Source: Thalassia testudinum
Lineage: Eukaryota; Streptophyta; Magnoliopsida; Alismatales; Hydrocharitaceae
Assembly: GCA_037157565.1 (NCBI GenBank)
Contig: JAZHRO010000063.1
Span: forward strand, 9,468,001-9,532,000
DNA length: 64,000 nucleotides
Reading direction: 5' to 3'
Both the position numbers and the translations under genes were made by a program. The notes under the pieces are model-generated. The model worked only from the letters and a program-made list of their open reading frames with translations, made no database searches and had not been told where the DNA came from. This document shows, in pieces, positions 34,076-44,410 of this stretch; position 1 is the stretch's first letter, and each line of letters opens with the position of its first letter.

Positions 34076-34750
34076 AGGCCACAATCCGATTCTAGAACTA
34101 CCAAATCATGATTTCTACCAGCCTAAAATCACACACAACAACCCTAATCTAGACAAATCATCATAGACCACATATATATCAGCTATAAACACTCAAAACC
34201 TCAGGGTTTCACAGATTTCTACATCGCAGGGCATCAAGAGAAATTGATTCAAAGGGGAAAAAGAAACCCTACCTCTGGAGAGGAGCTTCCTCTCTACGCT
34301 AGCAGCAGCACTAACAATAGTAATCACGAAGCGGCAGCAGCTCCTCTTCTTCCCATCATGTAGCAATCCCAATGGCAGTAGCTAGTCGATGGAGGGAGTG
34401 GAGAGGAGAGACTTCACCTACAAAGGAGTGGAGGAACAACCGAGCTTGGAGAAGGAAGCAAAAAGGGGAAGGGTTTTTCTTGTCTTTTGATTTTAAAATT
34501 TTTCCTTTCTTTTATAAGGGTTGTAGGATTTGCATCTTGGCCCCTCAACTTCTTTCTTGACTTCCAAGAAAGCCACTAAACCTTTTTCTTATGCCAAAAA
34601 GCCCCTCAACTTTCATTTCTCATATATTGTTAATAGTTTCAAGGATTTCATTATTCCCCAAAGCCCTTAATCTTTTGTTAAACAACTACTTAGGGTTTTA
34701 ATTAACTAATTAAACACAAACAAAATCCATGCCCTTATGCCCTACCCTCC

Positions 34751-35099
34751 GTACTCAAAATCACCTAAGGTAGTTGGGTGTAAGCACAGACAATTACAAA
34801 CAATCCCACGAAGACAAATGAAAATCATCCCCATGAGAGCACAAGACATAGGGACAAGGCACAAGCATAATAGTGACACAGCTTTCACTACATACATGCA
34901 GTCATAGCCATTACAACATATTAAAGGCCCTCCCTTAAGATACAAAAGAACACAAAAGGAGGGAGTTCACATCAAGACCTATACATCAAAAGAGTAGAAC
35001 TATCCTGAGCCTATCAACCAGGCTCAAACATTAAGGTCGTCATTCACCTAGGGGCACCCATGACATTCTTTCCTTTATTTACAGTAGGTCCCATGTCCT
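34751..35099 (-). other. Element 4 interior downstream of gag
   Basis: Noncoding remnant between gag and the purine-rich tract. I see no polymerase motif. Confidence 0.5.
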
Positions 35100-36207
35100 G
35101 GTTCACATAAGGTGTAGCTTGCATCTCTTGTGCATTCATCGTATCAGCTCTCAGCCCATCCTCATCTTTGCCCTGGAGTCCTGCAGTCAAGGCTACCACT
35201 TGTCCCCTGGAGTCCTAGGTCTCCTGCACTTGAAACACAGTTTTGGATCATTGCTCAGTCTAGGGTGATCCTTTCCACAATTGGCACAACCCCTCCTCTT
35301 AGAAAGCTGACTTGTAACATACGAGGTGCTATCCACGCCAAAGATTTGCACCTACCCCACAGGCTTCTGCTCCACCGTATAAGAGTTTGTCGTCATCAAG
35401 TTGTGTCATCCTAACCCCAGGAGTGATTGCTGGGTCTGTTCTCGCTGTTAGATTGTTGTCATTGCCCTCTCGACTGCCATAACTTACTTAACTATCTTGT
35501 TCAAACCAATTATTGGCATCCCAAATAACTACATCCTCAGGTCATCCCTCAGACTCCAAGTGAATCTCCATATTTTTTCCTCTCCATTCATAAATGTCTT
35601 CCTAGCAAAATAGAGTAATTCCATGAACTTAACCCTATACTACCATCACCGTCATCTCGCCCTGACAAAGATTCATGAATTCATCCCTTTTTCTATGCTT
35701 TCTACTCTTGCAAATAAAATTGATCATTAAATAGCCTTAGAAACTTGTCCCAAGTCACTAGCGATGGCTCAGAAACCTACACTGTAGCCCACCATCGCTC
35801 TACAATACCCACGAGTTGGAACGTAACCAACTGTACCTTGTGTTCTCCTCCCATCTAGAGAGCACCAAAAATCTTCTCCATCTTCAGGATCCAATCCTCT
35901 GCCGCAGATGGATCACCAGCTCCTGAAAAAGTAGGTGGCCTCAACTTTTGAAACTGCTCGAACTCTACGCACTTCGTTACTGTCGAGGAATCTGGTTGGT
36001 CCGAACTGCCTTCACCCTTGAATTGGGGATTTCCTATCCTCCACCACTTCCGCTCACTCCATTTCTTCCCATAGTCAACCCTATTCTGCTCATGGCCTCC
36101 AGCAGGCCCTGCATTTGTCTCATTATACCCTGCAACTGACTTATAACTGCAACAGAATCCGTCGGGTCCTGCTTACCACCCTGGTTATGCTTTCTTCTCG
36201 GAGGCAT
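35100..36207 (-). pseudogene. gag: Chromovirus-like gag of element 4, broken
   Basis: Starts MPPRRKHNQGG at 36207, the usual opening of Tekay/Del-type plant gypsy gag. Then come FEQFQKLRPPTFSGAGDP and AEDWILKMEKIF, the Retrotrans_gag core, and VERWW with LVTWDKFLRLFNDQF. A cysteine-rich segment (CANCGKDHP ... CFKC) near 35230-35310 resembles the zinc region that ends gag. Stops and frameshifts interrupt the frame. Confidence 0.78.
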
Positions 36208-36316
36208 ACTGCAACACATCAAAGAAACCAAAAGTGCCATCATAGCTTGACCAGAATTAGGATCCAATAGTAACCTTATACCAGCCATAGCATACACACT
36301 TCCTACGAAGTGCATC

Positions 36317-36327
36317 CTCTGATACCA
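36317..36327 (-). promoter_or_regulatory. Initiator-Met tRNA primer-binding site, element 4
   Basis: Minus-strand TGGTATCAGAG, the standard plant PBS complementary to initiator tRNA-Met, eight bases from the LTR end at 36336. It shows that the right-hand LTR is the 5' LTR and separates this element from the tRNA-Asp group. Confidence 0.88.
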
Positions 36328-36335
36328 CTGAGGGT

Positions 36336-38530
36336 TGTCACGCCTCAAAACCCAGGCCCCTAATCAAATGTCAGGGTTTCGAGGGTGGCAACAGGAAAAG
36401 GCACTAGTTTATTTAATTCAGATCGCATTAACAATGTCGAGCTACTAAAGTATTCCATTAATCAACAAAATGGAAGAAAGTACGGGAGGTATGGCACAAA
36501 TTAAATAGAAAATAACTATAACTAAAGCTTAAATGTTGCCTTTCCAGTAATGCATAGCGAATCCCTCACTACATCAAAATCCACGAGTCAACAACACACG
36601 AAAATACCTGAAAATAGGTCACAAAGTAGGGATGAGCCAATATGCTCAACAGGGAACAAATAACTACTATATTCCAATAAAAAAAAGGAAGTGTACAATT
36701 TCACTAACCGGCTAGATCCCTAGCCCAACATAGAACCCCAGGTTTCAACCCTAACCCGGATCAACCCGACCAACCACTGTGATCCTAGTCTACTAATTAG
36801 ATCCACTTGATTAAAGACACACATTCTAACGCAACTATCCTAACGATCCAAGATCCTGTTACCCATCACTCCGATCCCTGGACTGACTAAATCAGCCCTT
36901 CATGCCGAAGGAGATCTCGATGTGCCCTCTCCAATGGTACACTTGTACCCTAACCCTCCTTGGCCAAAGGAAAGATTAAAGCACTCATGTCCACTAGACA
37001 AAGGATATCCGCTCCAATGATCGAAACGTTGGCTATACTCAAAGTCCCTGGAAACTATTCCACTCAAGACATCCTTGAGTACCTGGTCCAAAAGATCCGG
37101 TGAGAGTGACTTCCTGCTACTTGTGATCCTTAAAAACTATTCCACTTAAGATCATGTGTTTCCTGATGTCAGAATCCCTAGAATCTATTCAACTTAAGAA
37201 CCCTCGCATTGTTACATGAGATTCCTGGAAACTATTCCACTCAAGATTCCATGCTCTCTCACCCATCCAAATCTCTAGAAAGTATTCCACTTAAGATCTG
37301 CACAATCCCCGTCACCCGAGAATCCCTGGTAACTATTCCACTCAAGATCCCTCAAGTCATGGACCTGAGACCCCTGGAAACTATTCCACTCAAGATCTCA
37401 AAGCGCCTCTCGTCGACTCAAACTCAAGACACCTCCTAGTGCCTCATTTCCATGATGGCACCTAGAAATACCCCAACCAAGAACTATTCCCATCCCTAGG
37501 TTGAACTGTAGTAGCCTCAAGCTACCAAACTCCCAGGTTTCTAACCCGCAACAATAAACTAACTATCCACAAAGTTTCGGTGACTCACCCAACGACCTCA
37601 CCTATTTGACCTAATCGCTCCTAAGTCCTTTTTGCCTTGATCGATACTGGATGTGGCAATCCTAAAGACCTACTAGATCACCTAGTGTCTCATCCAAGAC
37701 CTTAGGATTCAAGCATTTCCTTTTATTAAACTCTAATCGAGTCATGTCATTATATGAGATTGAATTTGTTACTTAGCTAATTCAAGTCATTTTTAATCCA
37801 TTTAGAGAGCGTCATGCTCAACCAAAGACACCATAAACCCATCTAGGGCTTAGCGGTAATTTAACCATTTCCCTACCTATTAGGGCACCTGCTAGACCCC
37901 CAATTAGGTTATAAACCAGGCCCAATCACTCCTTAGGATCCATAGGTTCAGAAACCTTGATTTTAACCTAATAAGTAGGTTCAACAAGTTACCTAACGTT
38001 AGGTATCTATTACCTACCATTAGGAGGCCACCCAGTAGCCACCTAACATTAGGTAACCAGTACCTAACATTAGGAGGTCCTTTAGCAGATACCTAACGTT
38101 AGTTAAACCTATAGTCCGATTCCAAAACTACCAAATCATGATTTCTACCAACGCAAAATCACACACAACAGCCCTAAACCAGATAAATCATCATAGACCA
38201 CATATATATCAACTATAAACACTCAAAACCTTAGGGTTTCATGGATTTCTACATCACAGGGCATCTAGAGAAATTGATTCAAAGGGGAAAAAGAAACCCT
38301 ACCTACGAAGAGGAGCTTCCTCTCCACGCTAGCAATAGCACCAATAGTAGTAATCTTGACAGCGATAGCAACTCCTCTTCTTCTTCCCTTCAATAGCAGC
38401 TGGTAGGAAGGAGAGGGGGCACGACCGAGCTTGGAGCAAGAACCAAAAAAGGGGATGATTTTTCTTCTCTTTTGATTTTAAAATTTTTCCTTTCATTTAT
38501 AAGGGTTGTGGGATTTGAATCTTGGCCCCC
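36336..38530 (-). repeat. 5' LTR of element 4, part before LINE-1
   Basis: TGTCACGCC start. It carries the same seven-copy array (about 37046-37400), the TAACGTTA cluster (37985-38107) and a TATA box (about 38495-38503) as the partner LTR. It continues at 44411-44592 after LINE-1 and its TSD. Confidence 0.85.
37046..37400. repeat. Array of TGGAA-N4-TTCCA motifs, copy 2
   Basis: Seven more degenerate copies of the motif at 32999-33345, in the partner LTR. Several cores here have point changes that break the inverted repeat. Confidence 0.8.
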
Positions 38531-38543
38531 CAACTTCTTTCTT
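38531..38543. other. LINE-1 target-site duplication, left
   Basis: CAACTTCTTTCTT here and at 44398-44410 flank LINE-1. The uninterrupted site is seen in the partner LTR near 34547-34559. Length 13 bp is normal for LINEs. Confidence 0.9.
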
Positions 38544-38569
38544 TTTTTTTTTTTGAGAAAGAAAGGAAT

Positions 38570-38589
38570 GCTATCGAATCACCGATAAC
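38570..38589 (-). other. 3' terminal hairpin of LINE-1
   Basis: Minus strand GTTATCG / CGATAGC with a 6-base loop, 15 bases before the poly(A). LINE-2 has GCTACCG / CGGTAGC at the same place. One base pair differs by a compensatory change and one is a G-U pair. Confidence 0.75.
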
Positions 38590-38626
38590 AAACCAGGAGA
38601 GCTATTATTGATAATAAAAAAATAAT

Positions 38627-39430
38627 TTACAAGTTCGACTCCCAGTACTGTATGAGCCTCCAGCAAAAATTTACAATGTTTTCCACATGAGCTGGGGTCT
38701 CCTGAAAAACACACTCATTTCTAGCCCTCCATACCGCCCACAGAACCGCCACCATATGTATATAAGGCTTATTCCCATCTACCAGACAGCTCCACAAATT
38801 TCCCCAGGTGGGTAAGGACTCATTGCATACTCTCCTCCAAACATAATCAGTGATAGCACATGAAGAGAAGATATGATTTGTAGAATCATTATGCAACCCA
38901 CACAAATAACAAAACTGGGTTGGGGTCCCCATCCTTCTGTGCCTCAGATCTCCAGTAATCAAACCATCCCTCCTGCACAGCCATAAGAAAATTTGTAACT
39001 TTAATGGTATTTTTAACTTCCAAAGCTTTTTCCCCATTTCTTCATCTTCCGCCATCCTGGAGGACATTATCAATTTGTCATAGGCAGCCGCAGTAGAAAA
39101 ATTACCTTCCCATTTGTATGTATCATATTCATGAGGCATGGGTTTGAAAGCAGCAAGCTCTTGCATGAGACGTTCATTCTCTACGCATGTTCTTGTTTCA
39201 TGATTATTCCTCCCACCAATATTTAACAGCCACTGCTCCGAATCCACATCCCAATAATCAGCTACCACTGCATTTTTATTTGCTGCAGCAGCATAAGCAA
39301 GGGGGAACCTATCTTTAAGTGTCCCTCCGTGCACCCAATTCTCCAGCCAAAACTTAAAGCTTTTTCCATCACCTAAAACAGATTTGAAAAAGTTCCAATT
39401 TTCCTTCAAGGCACGCACCACAGAAGCCAA
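38627..39430 (-). pseudogene. LINE-1 ORF2, C-terminal part (after frameshift)
   Basis: 267 codons in a shifted frame. They continue the polyprotein beyond reverse transcriptase, with FKFWLENW, KLWKLKIPLKLQIFLWLC and a C-X2-C-X8-H-X4-C motif (CYLCGLHNDSTNHIFSSC), the zf-RVT domain of plant LINEs. The frame joins the preceding part near 39420, where LINE-2 reads straight through, so one indel is responsible. Confidence 0.85.
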
Positions 39431-40752
39431 AACGAGGATGGTTTACGTGGGTTAAGACGATTTATCTCATCATTGGTACTCCCATAACTGTCCTGAATAA
39501 TTTCTGTCCAAGTTTTTTTTTCCCCCTGCAGTAACCAAACAGCCCATTTCAACAGTAAAGCTTCATTGAATTCCTTAAGGGATCTGACACCCATGCCTCC
39601 CAGCTTCTTTGGTTTGCAAATTAACTGCCATTTTAAGGGTTGAAAGAAAGCCCCTTTATGGGAGGCCCCTTTCCAAAAGAATCTTTTCCGCATCACCTCC
39701 AGCTTTTTCCAAATAGTATTTGGAGCTCTCAGGACAGAGAAGAAGAAAACAGGAATCGATGTGACAACAGAATTCAGTAATATATACCTCCCCCCTTTTG
39801 ATAGGTATCTACTGCTCCAGCCCTCCAATTTTGTAGCTATCTTTTCAAAGAGGAAAGACCAATCTACTTTCTTCAGCTTAGAACATTTCAAAGGCAGACC
39901 CAGATATTTAATCGGTAGTGGCACCACAGGTGTACCAAGAGTGGCAGAGATCTCATTCTGTAAACCATCATTCATCCCAAAACAGACCAGGGAAGATTTA
40001 CTTCCATTCAATCTGAGCCCAGAAACCTCTCCAAACAATTTAACCATATGTAACAAAGCCTGCGCTTCTCTCTTCCCCCCTTCTACAAGAAAAACAGTAT
40101 CATCAGCATACTGAAGTATAGGAGCTAGAGCCCTATGATTAGACATTGAATACCCCCTTATAAAACCATCCACAGCCAATTTGCAGGCAAACCTAGCCAA
40201 AGTATCCACCGCAAGATTAAAAATTAGAGGGGCAATAGGACAACCTTGCCTTACTCCACATTGGGGCTGAATCCAAGAACGGCACGATTTACCATTTATC
40301 AATGGGGAAAAAGAGGCTGTCGTAATGCATCTCTTCACCCATTGAATCAATAAGGGTGGAAATTTCCTCCTTTTAAGGATCTCCCACAAGTATGACCAGC
40401 AGATAGAATCATAGGCTTTTGAGAAGTCTACTTTCCATAAGAAAGCCTTTAATTTTCTCCTTTGCCACACCATTACAATTTCCTGCGCCACAATGAATGA
40501 CTCTTGTAACGATCTCCCAGGAAGAAAAGCTGATTGAACAGGCATAATCAAATCCTTTAAAACCTCCCGCAATCTGTTAGCAATAACCTTACTAATAATA
40601 AGGTAGATGGAATTTGATAACGCAATGGGTCTGTAATCAGAAAAACTTTCTGCACTTGATTTCTTGGGCAACAAAAATAGGTGGGATTTGTTCAGCCTCT
40701 CAAAACCAGAGTTACCCACTTCAAACTCATGGATAACCTTCATTACATCCAC
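39406..40752 (-). pseudogene. LINE-1 ORF2, reverse transcriptase part
   Basis: 448 codons with the ordered reverse transcriptase blocks: FLLPKKSSAESFSDYRPIAL, SAFLPGRSLQESF, VDFSKAYDSICW, GVRQGCPIAPLIFNLAVD and the active site LQYADDTVFLVEG (near 40080-40120). The enzyme copies LINE RNA at a nicked target. It is in the same frame as the endonuclease part and is separated from it only by a TGA at about 40765, where LINE-2 has Trp; TGG to TGA is a simple transition. Confidence 0.9.
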
Positions 40753-40764
40753 CTTAACAACATT

Positions 40765-42162
40765 TCATAACTCTCTGTAGAAAAACACCTGAACACCATC
40801 TGGACCTGGAGCCCCTTCATTATTTAAATCTTTAATGGCCTTTAGCACTTCCTGTTCAGAAATAGGGGTCACAAGCATGCCACTCTGTTCATTATTTACA
40901 CAAGGGAAATCCATTGCTGCCATCCTCCATGAACCTCTTGGAGTTGCCTTGGAAGCTTCTTTAAAAAATTTTGTTGCTTCAGATCTGATCTCCTTAACCG
41001 AGGTAATATTTCTTTCTTCAACTTTAATAGATGAAATAAGGTTGAATCTCCTTCTAGCACTGGCCGCAAGATGGAAAAATTTTGTGTTCGCATCACCCTC
41101 TTTAAGCCAAAGCTGTCTGGATTTTTCCCGCCAATCCATTTCAATTTTTAGGTCTTCATCCCCCACAATTGCTTGCATTTGCTGCCTCAATTGCTGCTCC
41201 TGTTGGTCCAAATTCAGCCTGCACTCTTTCATATCTAAATCCCTGATGACTGTCAAGGCTTCCTTCCTCTTCTGGTCTCTAATCAGGTTCACAGCCTGCC
41301 CATATTCTTTCAACATTTCACGCAGACCAACAAATTTTGCAGCCAACTGCTGTGTGGCAGTGCCTTGAACATCCTTGCTCTGCCACCACTGAGAAACCAT
41401 TTGCACAAAGCCTTCTTCCCTAAACCAAGATCTCTTGAGTTTGAAATATGACCCCGTGTCTGCATTCACCCCACTGTCCCAAACTAAAGGCGTGTGGTCA
41501 GAGAATGGCCTATCAAGGCTCAAAACAGCTGATAACTGAAAACTCTCTAACAAACTAGGACTGCCAAAGAACCTGTCCAATTTGGAAATATGTCCACTTC
41601 CATTCCTCCAAGTATATTCCACACCACTGATGGGAAATTCAGTCAAGCCCATGTTATGCACAGCCAATTGGAAGCCTGTTGAAGAACTGTCCATTCTCCC
41701 ATCTGGATTGTCATCACCAGAAAGATAACAATTGAAATCACCCCCTAACAGCCATGGAGTCTCTTGCACTCTTTGATGCATTGCATAAAGTTCCTCCCAC
41801 AAGCCAACCCTCTCTGCTGCCACACAAGGACCATAAATACATGATATAAACCATTCCATATCACCTTGGGGAGATTGACACCTGCAAGAAATTAAGAACC
41901 TATCATGAAAAATCTCAGTTACTGAAATGGCAGACTTTCTCCACCAAAAAGCCATACCACCAGACCGACCAGCAGCACCCTTAGCGACAATATCACTATG
42001 GCCAGACTGTTTGAAACAGTCCCATTCTTGACCATTCTCCCTCTCCAAGTGAGTCTCTTGTAAAAGGGCACAGTCTATCTCCCACTCAGAGAGATATCTA
42101 CAAAGAGAAGCCCTTCTTTGCTTGTTGCGTAGCCCACGCACATTCCACGATAAAACTCTCAT
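40765..42162 (-). CDS. LINE-1 ORF2, endonuclease part
   Basis: 465 codons from ATG at 42162. It is an apurinic/apyrimidinic-type endonuclease that nicks the target DNA: WNVRGL (residues about 6-11), QETH (about 35), GGDFN (about 143) and SDHTP (about 222) supply the known catalytic Asn, Glu, Asp and His. After about residue 235 comes a linker and the start of the reverse transcriptase region (LKEGDANTKFFH, GAPGPDGVQ). Its ATG overlaps the ORF1 stop in ATGA, so re-initiation may link the two. A TGA at 40765 ends it early. Confidence 0.9.
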   Translation of the reverse strand: MRVLSWNVRGLRNKQRRASLCRYLSEWEIDCALLQETHLERENGQEWDCFKQSGHSDIVAKGAAGRSGGMAFWWRKSAISVTEIFHDRFLISCRCQSPQGDMEWFISCIYGPCVAAERVGLWEELYAMHQRVQETPWLLGGDFNCYLSGDDNPDGRMDSSSTGFQLAVHNMGLTEFPISGVEYTWRNGSGHISKLDRFFGSPSLLESFQLSAVLSLDRPFSDHTPLVWDSGVNADTGSYFKLKRSWFREEGFVQMVSQWWQSKDVQGTATQQLAAKFVGLREMLKEYGQAVNLIRDQKRKEALTVIRDLDMKECRLNLDQQEQQLRQQMQAIVGDEDLKIEMDWREKSRQLWLKEGDANTKFFHLAASARRRFNLISSIKVEERNITSVKEIRSEATKFFKEASKATPRGSWRMAAMDFPCVNNEQSGMLVTPISEQEVLKAIKDLNNEGAPGPDGVQVFFYREL

Positions 42163-43697
42163 TTCTCACTTGAAAGATCCCCATTGACCTTGCAACCCAC
42201 ATATTCTACCATAATAGATTTAGCAATATCTTGCTCCACAATAGGATGCTCCTTTCTTCTCCTTCGCAGCACATATGGAGATCTGCCCACGCCTCTCTTT
42301 TGTTTGGACCCACAGCCATACTGCAAATCAGTTGGAGTAGCAAACTGTAACTGGCTCTGCTCTTTAAGCCTCAACTCCCTTTCTAAACTGCCCAATTCCA
42401 CACTGCAATTCATCTTAGACTCTGCCAAATCAGTCTCAGTAACCTCTAAACAATCACCCTCTTTGACTATCAGAGCTAATCTATTTTCAGCAGGTGTTGC
42501 AGCATCTTCCATCAGGTCCTTCTCAGCCATAATACAATGGCAGTCCTTCCTCTTTTTGGGCTCAGGAACCTCAACTGCAGGAGGACTCAGGTGCTGCATC
42601 TGGTTTGGTTCTTTAAGCCTCAACTCCCCTTCTGTACTTCCCAACTCCATACTGCAGATCATCTCAGAATTTGCCACTTCATTCTCAGCAACCTCCAAAC
42701 AGTCACCCTCTTTGCCTATCAACACTGATCTAATTTCAGCAGGTGTTGCAACATCTTCCGTCTGATCCTTCTCAGCCATAGCACAATGGCACTCCTTCCT
42801 CTTTGTGAGATCAGGAGCCACAGCTGCAAGGTTGCATCCTTTAAGCCTCAACTCCCTTTCTAAAGTGCCCAATTCCACACTGCAGTTCATCTCAGATTCT
42901 GCCAAAATAGTCTCAAAAACCCCTAAACAATCACCCTCTTTGACTATCAGAGCTAATCTATTTTTAGAAGGTGTTGCAACATCTTCCATCTGGTCCTTCT
43001 CAGTCATAACACAGTGGCAGTCCTTCCTCTTTTTGGGCTCAGGAACCTCAACTGTAGGAGGACTCAGGTGCTGCATCTGGCTTGGTTCCTTAAGCCTCAA
43101 CTCCCTTTCTGTACTGCCCAACTCCATACTACAAATCATCTCAGAATTTACCACTTCAGTCTCAGCAACCTCCAGACAGTCACCCTCTTTGCCTATCAAC
43201 ACTGATCTATTTTCAGCAGGTGTTGCAACATCTTCCATCTGATCCTTCTCAACCATAGCACAGTGGCACTCCTTCCTCTTTGTGAGATCAGAAGCCTCAG
43301 CTGCAGGGTTGCATCCACAGCTGTCACATTGTTTGCTCACCTCATTTTTGGTTCCAGACATTGGTTTCTCCTTAGGAGAATTATCTTGACAGCAATCAAC
43401 CTGCCCAATAATAGCTAACCTAACAAGCCAAGAGGTGCCCCCACATCTGATAATGATCGAATCTGGAAGTGAACCAGCATTAGCAACTTCCACCTCAATT
43501 CTTAACGACCTAATGTCTCCTTCTACAATCAGAACATCAGAACCATCACAGATTGATGCAAAACCTGCTAGCATCTTGGAGACAACACCCTTTACCCGCA
43601 GGTGTAGTGGTAGTCCAGAGATCTCAAGGATGACCCTCCTGGAGGACACTCTTTGTGGAGGCCGTTCCGATAGTGCCCCATCAAAAGGAGAGACCAT
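42159..43697 (-). CDS. LINE-1 ORF1, downstream part with expanded repeats
   Basis: 512 codons in the same frame as 43701-44384, separated by TAG AGA. Residues 1-100 (VSPFDG, VILEISGLPLHLR, RSLRIEVEV) look like the second half of the DUF4283-type RNA-binding domain. From about residue 137 to 455 there are four units of about 80 residues, each with KRK(E/D)CHC. The units alternate A-B-A-B, and the two A-B pairs are about 475 bp each. LINE-2 has only one such unit (KKRKEFHC). The C-terminus is basic (RSPYVLRRRRKE). It ends in ATGA overlap with ORF2. Confidence 0.85.
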   Translation of the reverse strand: MVSPFDGALSERPPQRVSSRRVILEISGLPLHLRVKGVVSKMLAGFASICDGSDVLIVEGDIRSLRIEVEVANAGSLPDSIIIRCGGTSWLVRLAIIGQVDCCQDNSPKEKPMSGTKNEVSKQCDSCGCNPAAEASDLTKRKECHCAMVEKDQMEDVATPAENRSVLIGKEGDCLEVAETEVVNSEMICSMELGSTERELRLKEPSQMQHLSPPTVEVPEPKKRKDCHCVMTEKDQMEDVATPSKNRLALIVKEGDCLGVFETILAESEMNCSVELGTLERELRLKGCNLAAVAPDLTKRKECHCAMAEKDQTEDVATPAEIRSVLIGKEGDCLEVAENEVANSEMICSMELGSTEGELRLKEPNQMQHLSPPAVEVPEPKKRKDCHCIMAEKDLMEDAATPAENRLALIVKEGDCLEVTETDLAESKMNCSVELGSLERELRLKEQSQLQFATPTDLQYGCGSKQKRGVGRSPYVLRRRRKEHPIVEQDIAKSIMVEYVGCKVNGDLSSEK

Positions 43698-43700
43698 TCT

Positions 43701-44384
43701 CTAGATCACAATGAAATCTTTAAAGATACTTGAACGAAATCTTAATCGCTCAACATCCAGCATGCCCAAACCATACACCAAGAATCGAGAAGGGGATAAC
43801 AGAGCAACTTTCCAGCCCTCAGACAAAAGATCTAAGGAAAGTACCAGGTTCTGAAGCATTTCGATCGAAGGCCTACCTGACATGATCTCCCCAATCAAAG
43901 CACCTCTCAGTGTGATCTCTGCAGCCAAGATCTCTTTCATAGATGGGATCTCAACTTCAATTGTATGCCTGCCCAAAATCGGTGGTGGTGGCGGCCGAGG
44001 TTCATTTTTGACCCTCCAAACAGGACGTGAGACTGCCCTCCATTGTCGCAAAGGGAACCTCCTAGGGCACAAATCGCTTTTGTGTCCTTCGCCCCTGCAC
44101 TCCAAGCAGATCTGAGCATTCTTACATATCGCAGCCACATGCCCCCTTTGTCTGCATCTGAAGCAGAGAACATCACCATCCTTCCACCTCCAAGGACGTC
44201 TTTGAGAACGGTCAGACGACCTAAAAAACCTCTCCTGCCACAGCCGCTCTCTTCTCCTCCAGGCCCTTGATCTCCACGTCTTCCATTCATCTTCTACGCC
44301 CACCCTGGATGGATTCGCCCCACTACCTCGCTCCGCCCATCGCCGATCGCCCACCACTCGCCCTCTCCATCGCCGATCGCCCAT
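43701..44384 (-). CDS. LINE-1 ORF1, upstream part with two zinc knuckles
   Basis: 227 codons from the ATG at 44384, only about 13 bases inside the element's 5' end. It is basic (repeated GDRRW) and has two CX2CX4HX4C knuckles (CFRCRQRGHVAAIC and CLECRGEGHKSDLC, residues about 74-105), then a domain ending LDVERLRFRSSIFKDFIVI. Zinc knuckles before the DUF4283-like part are less usual than after it. A TAG then precedes the downstream part in the same frame, as in LINE-2. The protein would coat LINE RNA. Confidence 0.87.
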   Translation of the reverse strand: MGDRRWRGRVVGDRRWAERGSGANPSRVGVEDEWKTWRSRAWRRRERLWQERFFRSSDRSQRRPWRWKDGDVLCFRCRQRGHVAAICKNAQICLECRGEGHKSDLCPRRFPLRQWRAVSRPVWRVKNEPRPPPPPILGRHTIEVEIPSMKEILAAEITLRGALIGEIMSGRPSIEMLQNLVLSLDLLSEGWKVALLSPSRFLVYGLGMLDVERLRFRSSIFKDFIVI

Positions 44385-44397
44385 CTTCTTCCCCCCT

Positions 44398-44410
44398 CAA
44401 CTTCTTTCTT
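44398..44410. other. LINE-1 target-site duplication, right
   Basis: CAACTTCTTTCTT, exact partner of 38531-38543. Confidence 0.9.

Larger units (their letters stand above)
32287..34729 (-). repeat. 3' LTR of element 4
   Basis: Runs from TATCATGCCCC (originally TGTCA-like, compare 36336) to AAAATCCA. It contains seven copies of a 48-bp-spaced motif (32999-33345), a cluster of TAACGTTA palindromes (33935-34075) and a minus-strand TATA box CTTATAAAAG near 34509-34518. Purine-rich sequence suited to a PPT (34730-34750) lies beside it. Confidence 0.85.
38544..44397 (-). mobile_element. LINE-1: nearly intact plant L1-type LINE
   Basis: 5.85-kb non-LTR retrotransposon on the minus strand with poly(A) (seen as poly-T at 38544-38554) and a 13-bp TSD. 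It has ORF1 (nucleic-acid-binding) and ORF2 (endonuclease, reverse transcriptase, zinc motif). Only three lesions are evident: a TAG in ORF1 shared with LINE-2, one TGA in ORF2 and one frameshift near 39420. It is the innermost insertion of its branch, consistent with being young. Confidence 0.95.

Noticed and set aside
40835..41368. Plus-strand ORF of 177 codons
   Set aside because: Antisense of the LINE-1 endonuclease region.
42184..43704. Plus-strand ORFs of 145-193 codons
   Set aside because: They are antisense shadows of LINE-1 ORF1; their periodic look comes from its repeats.
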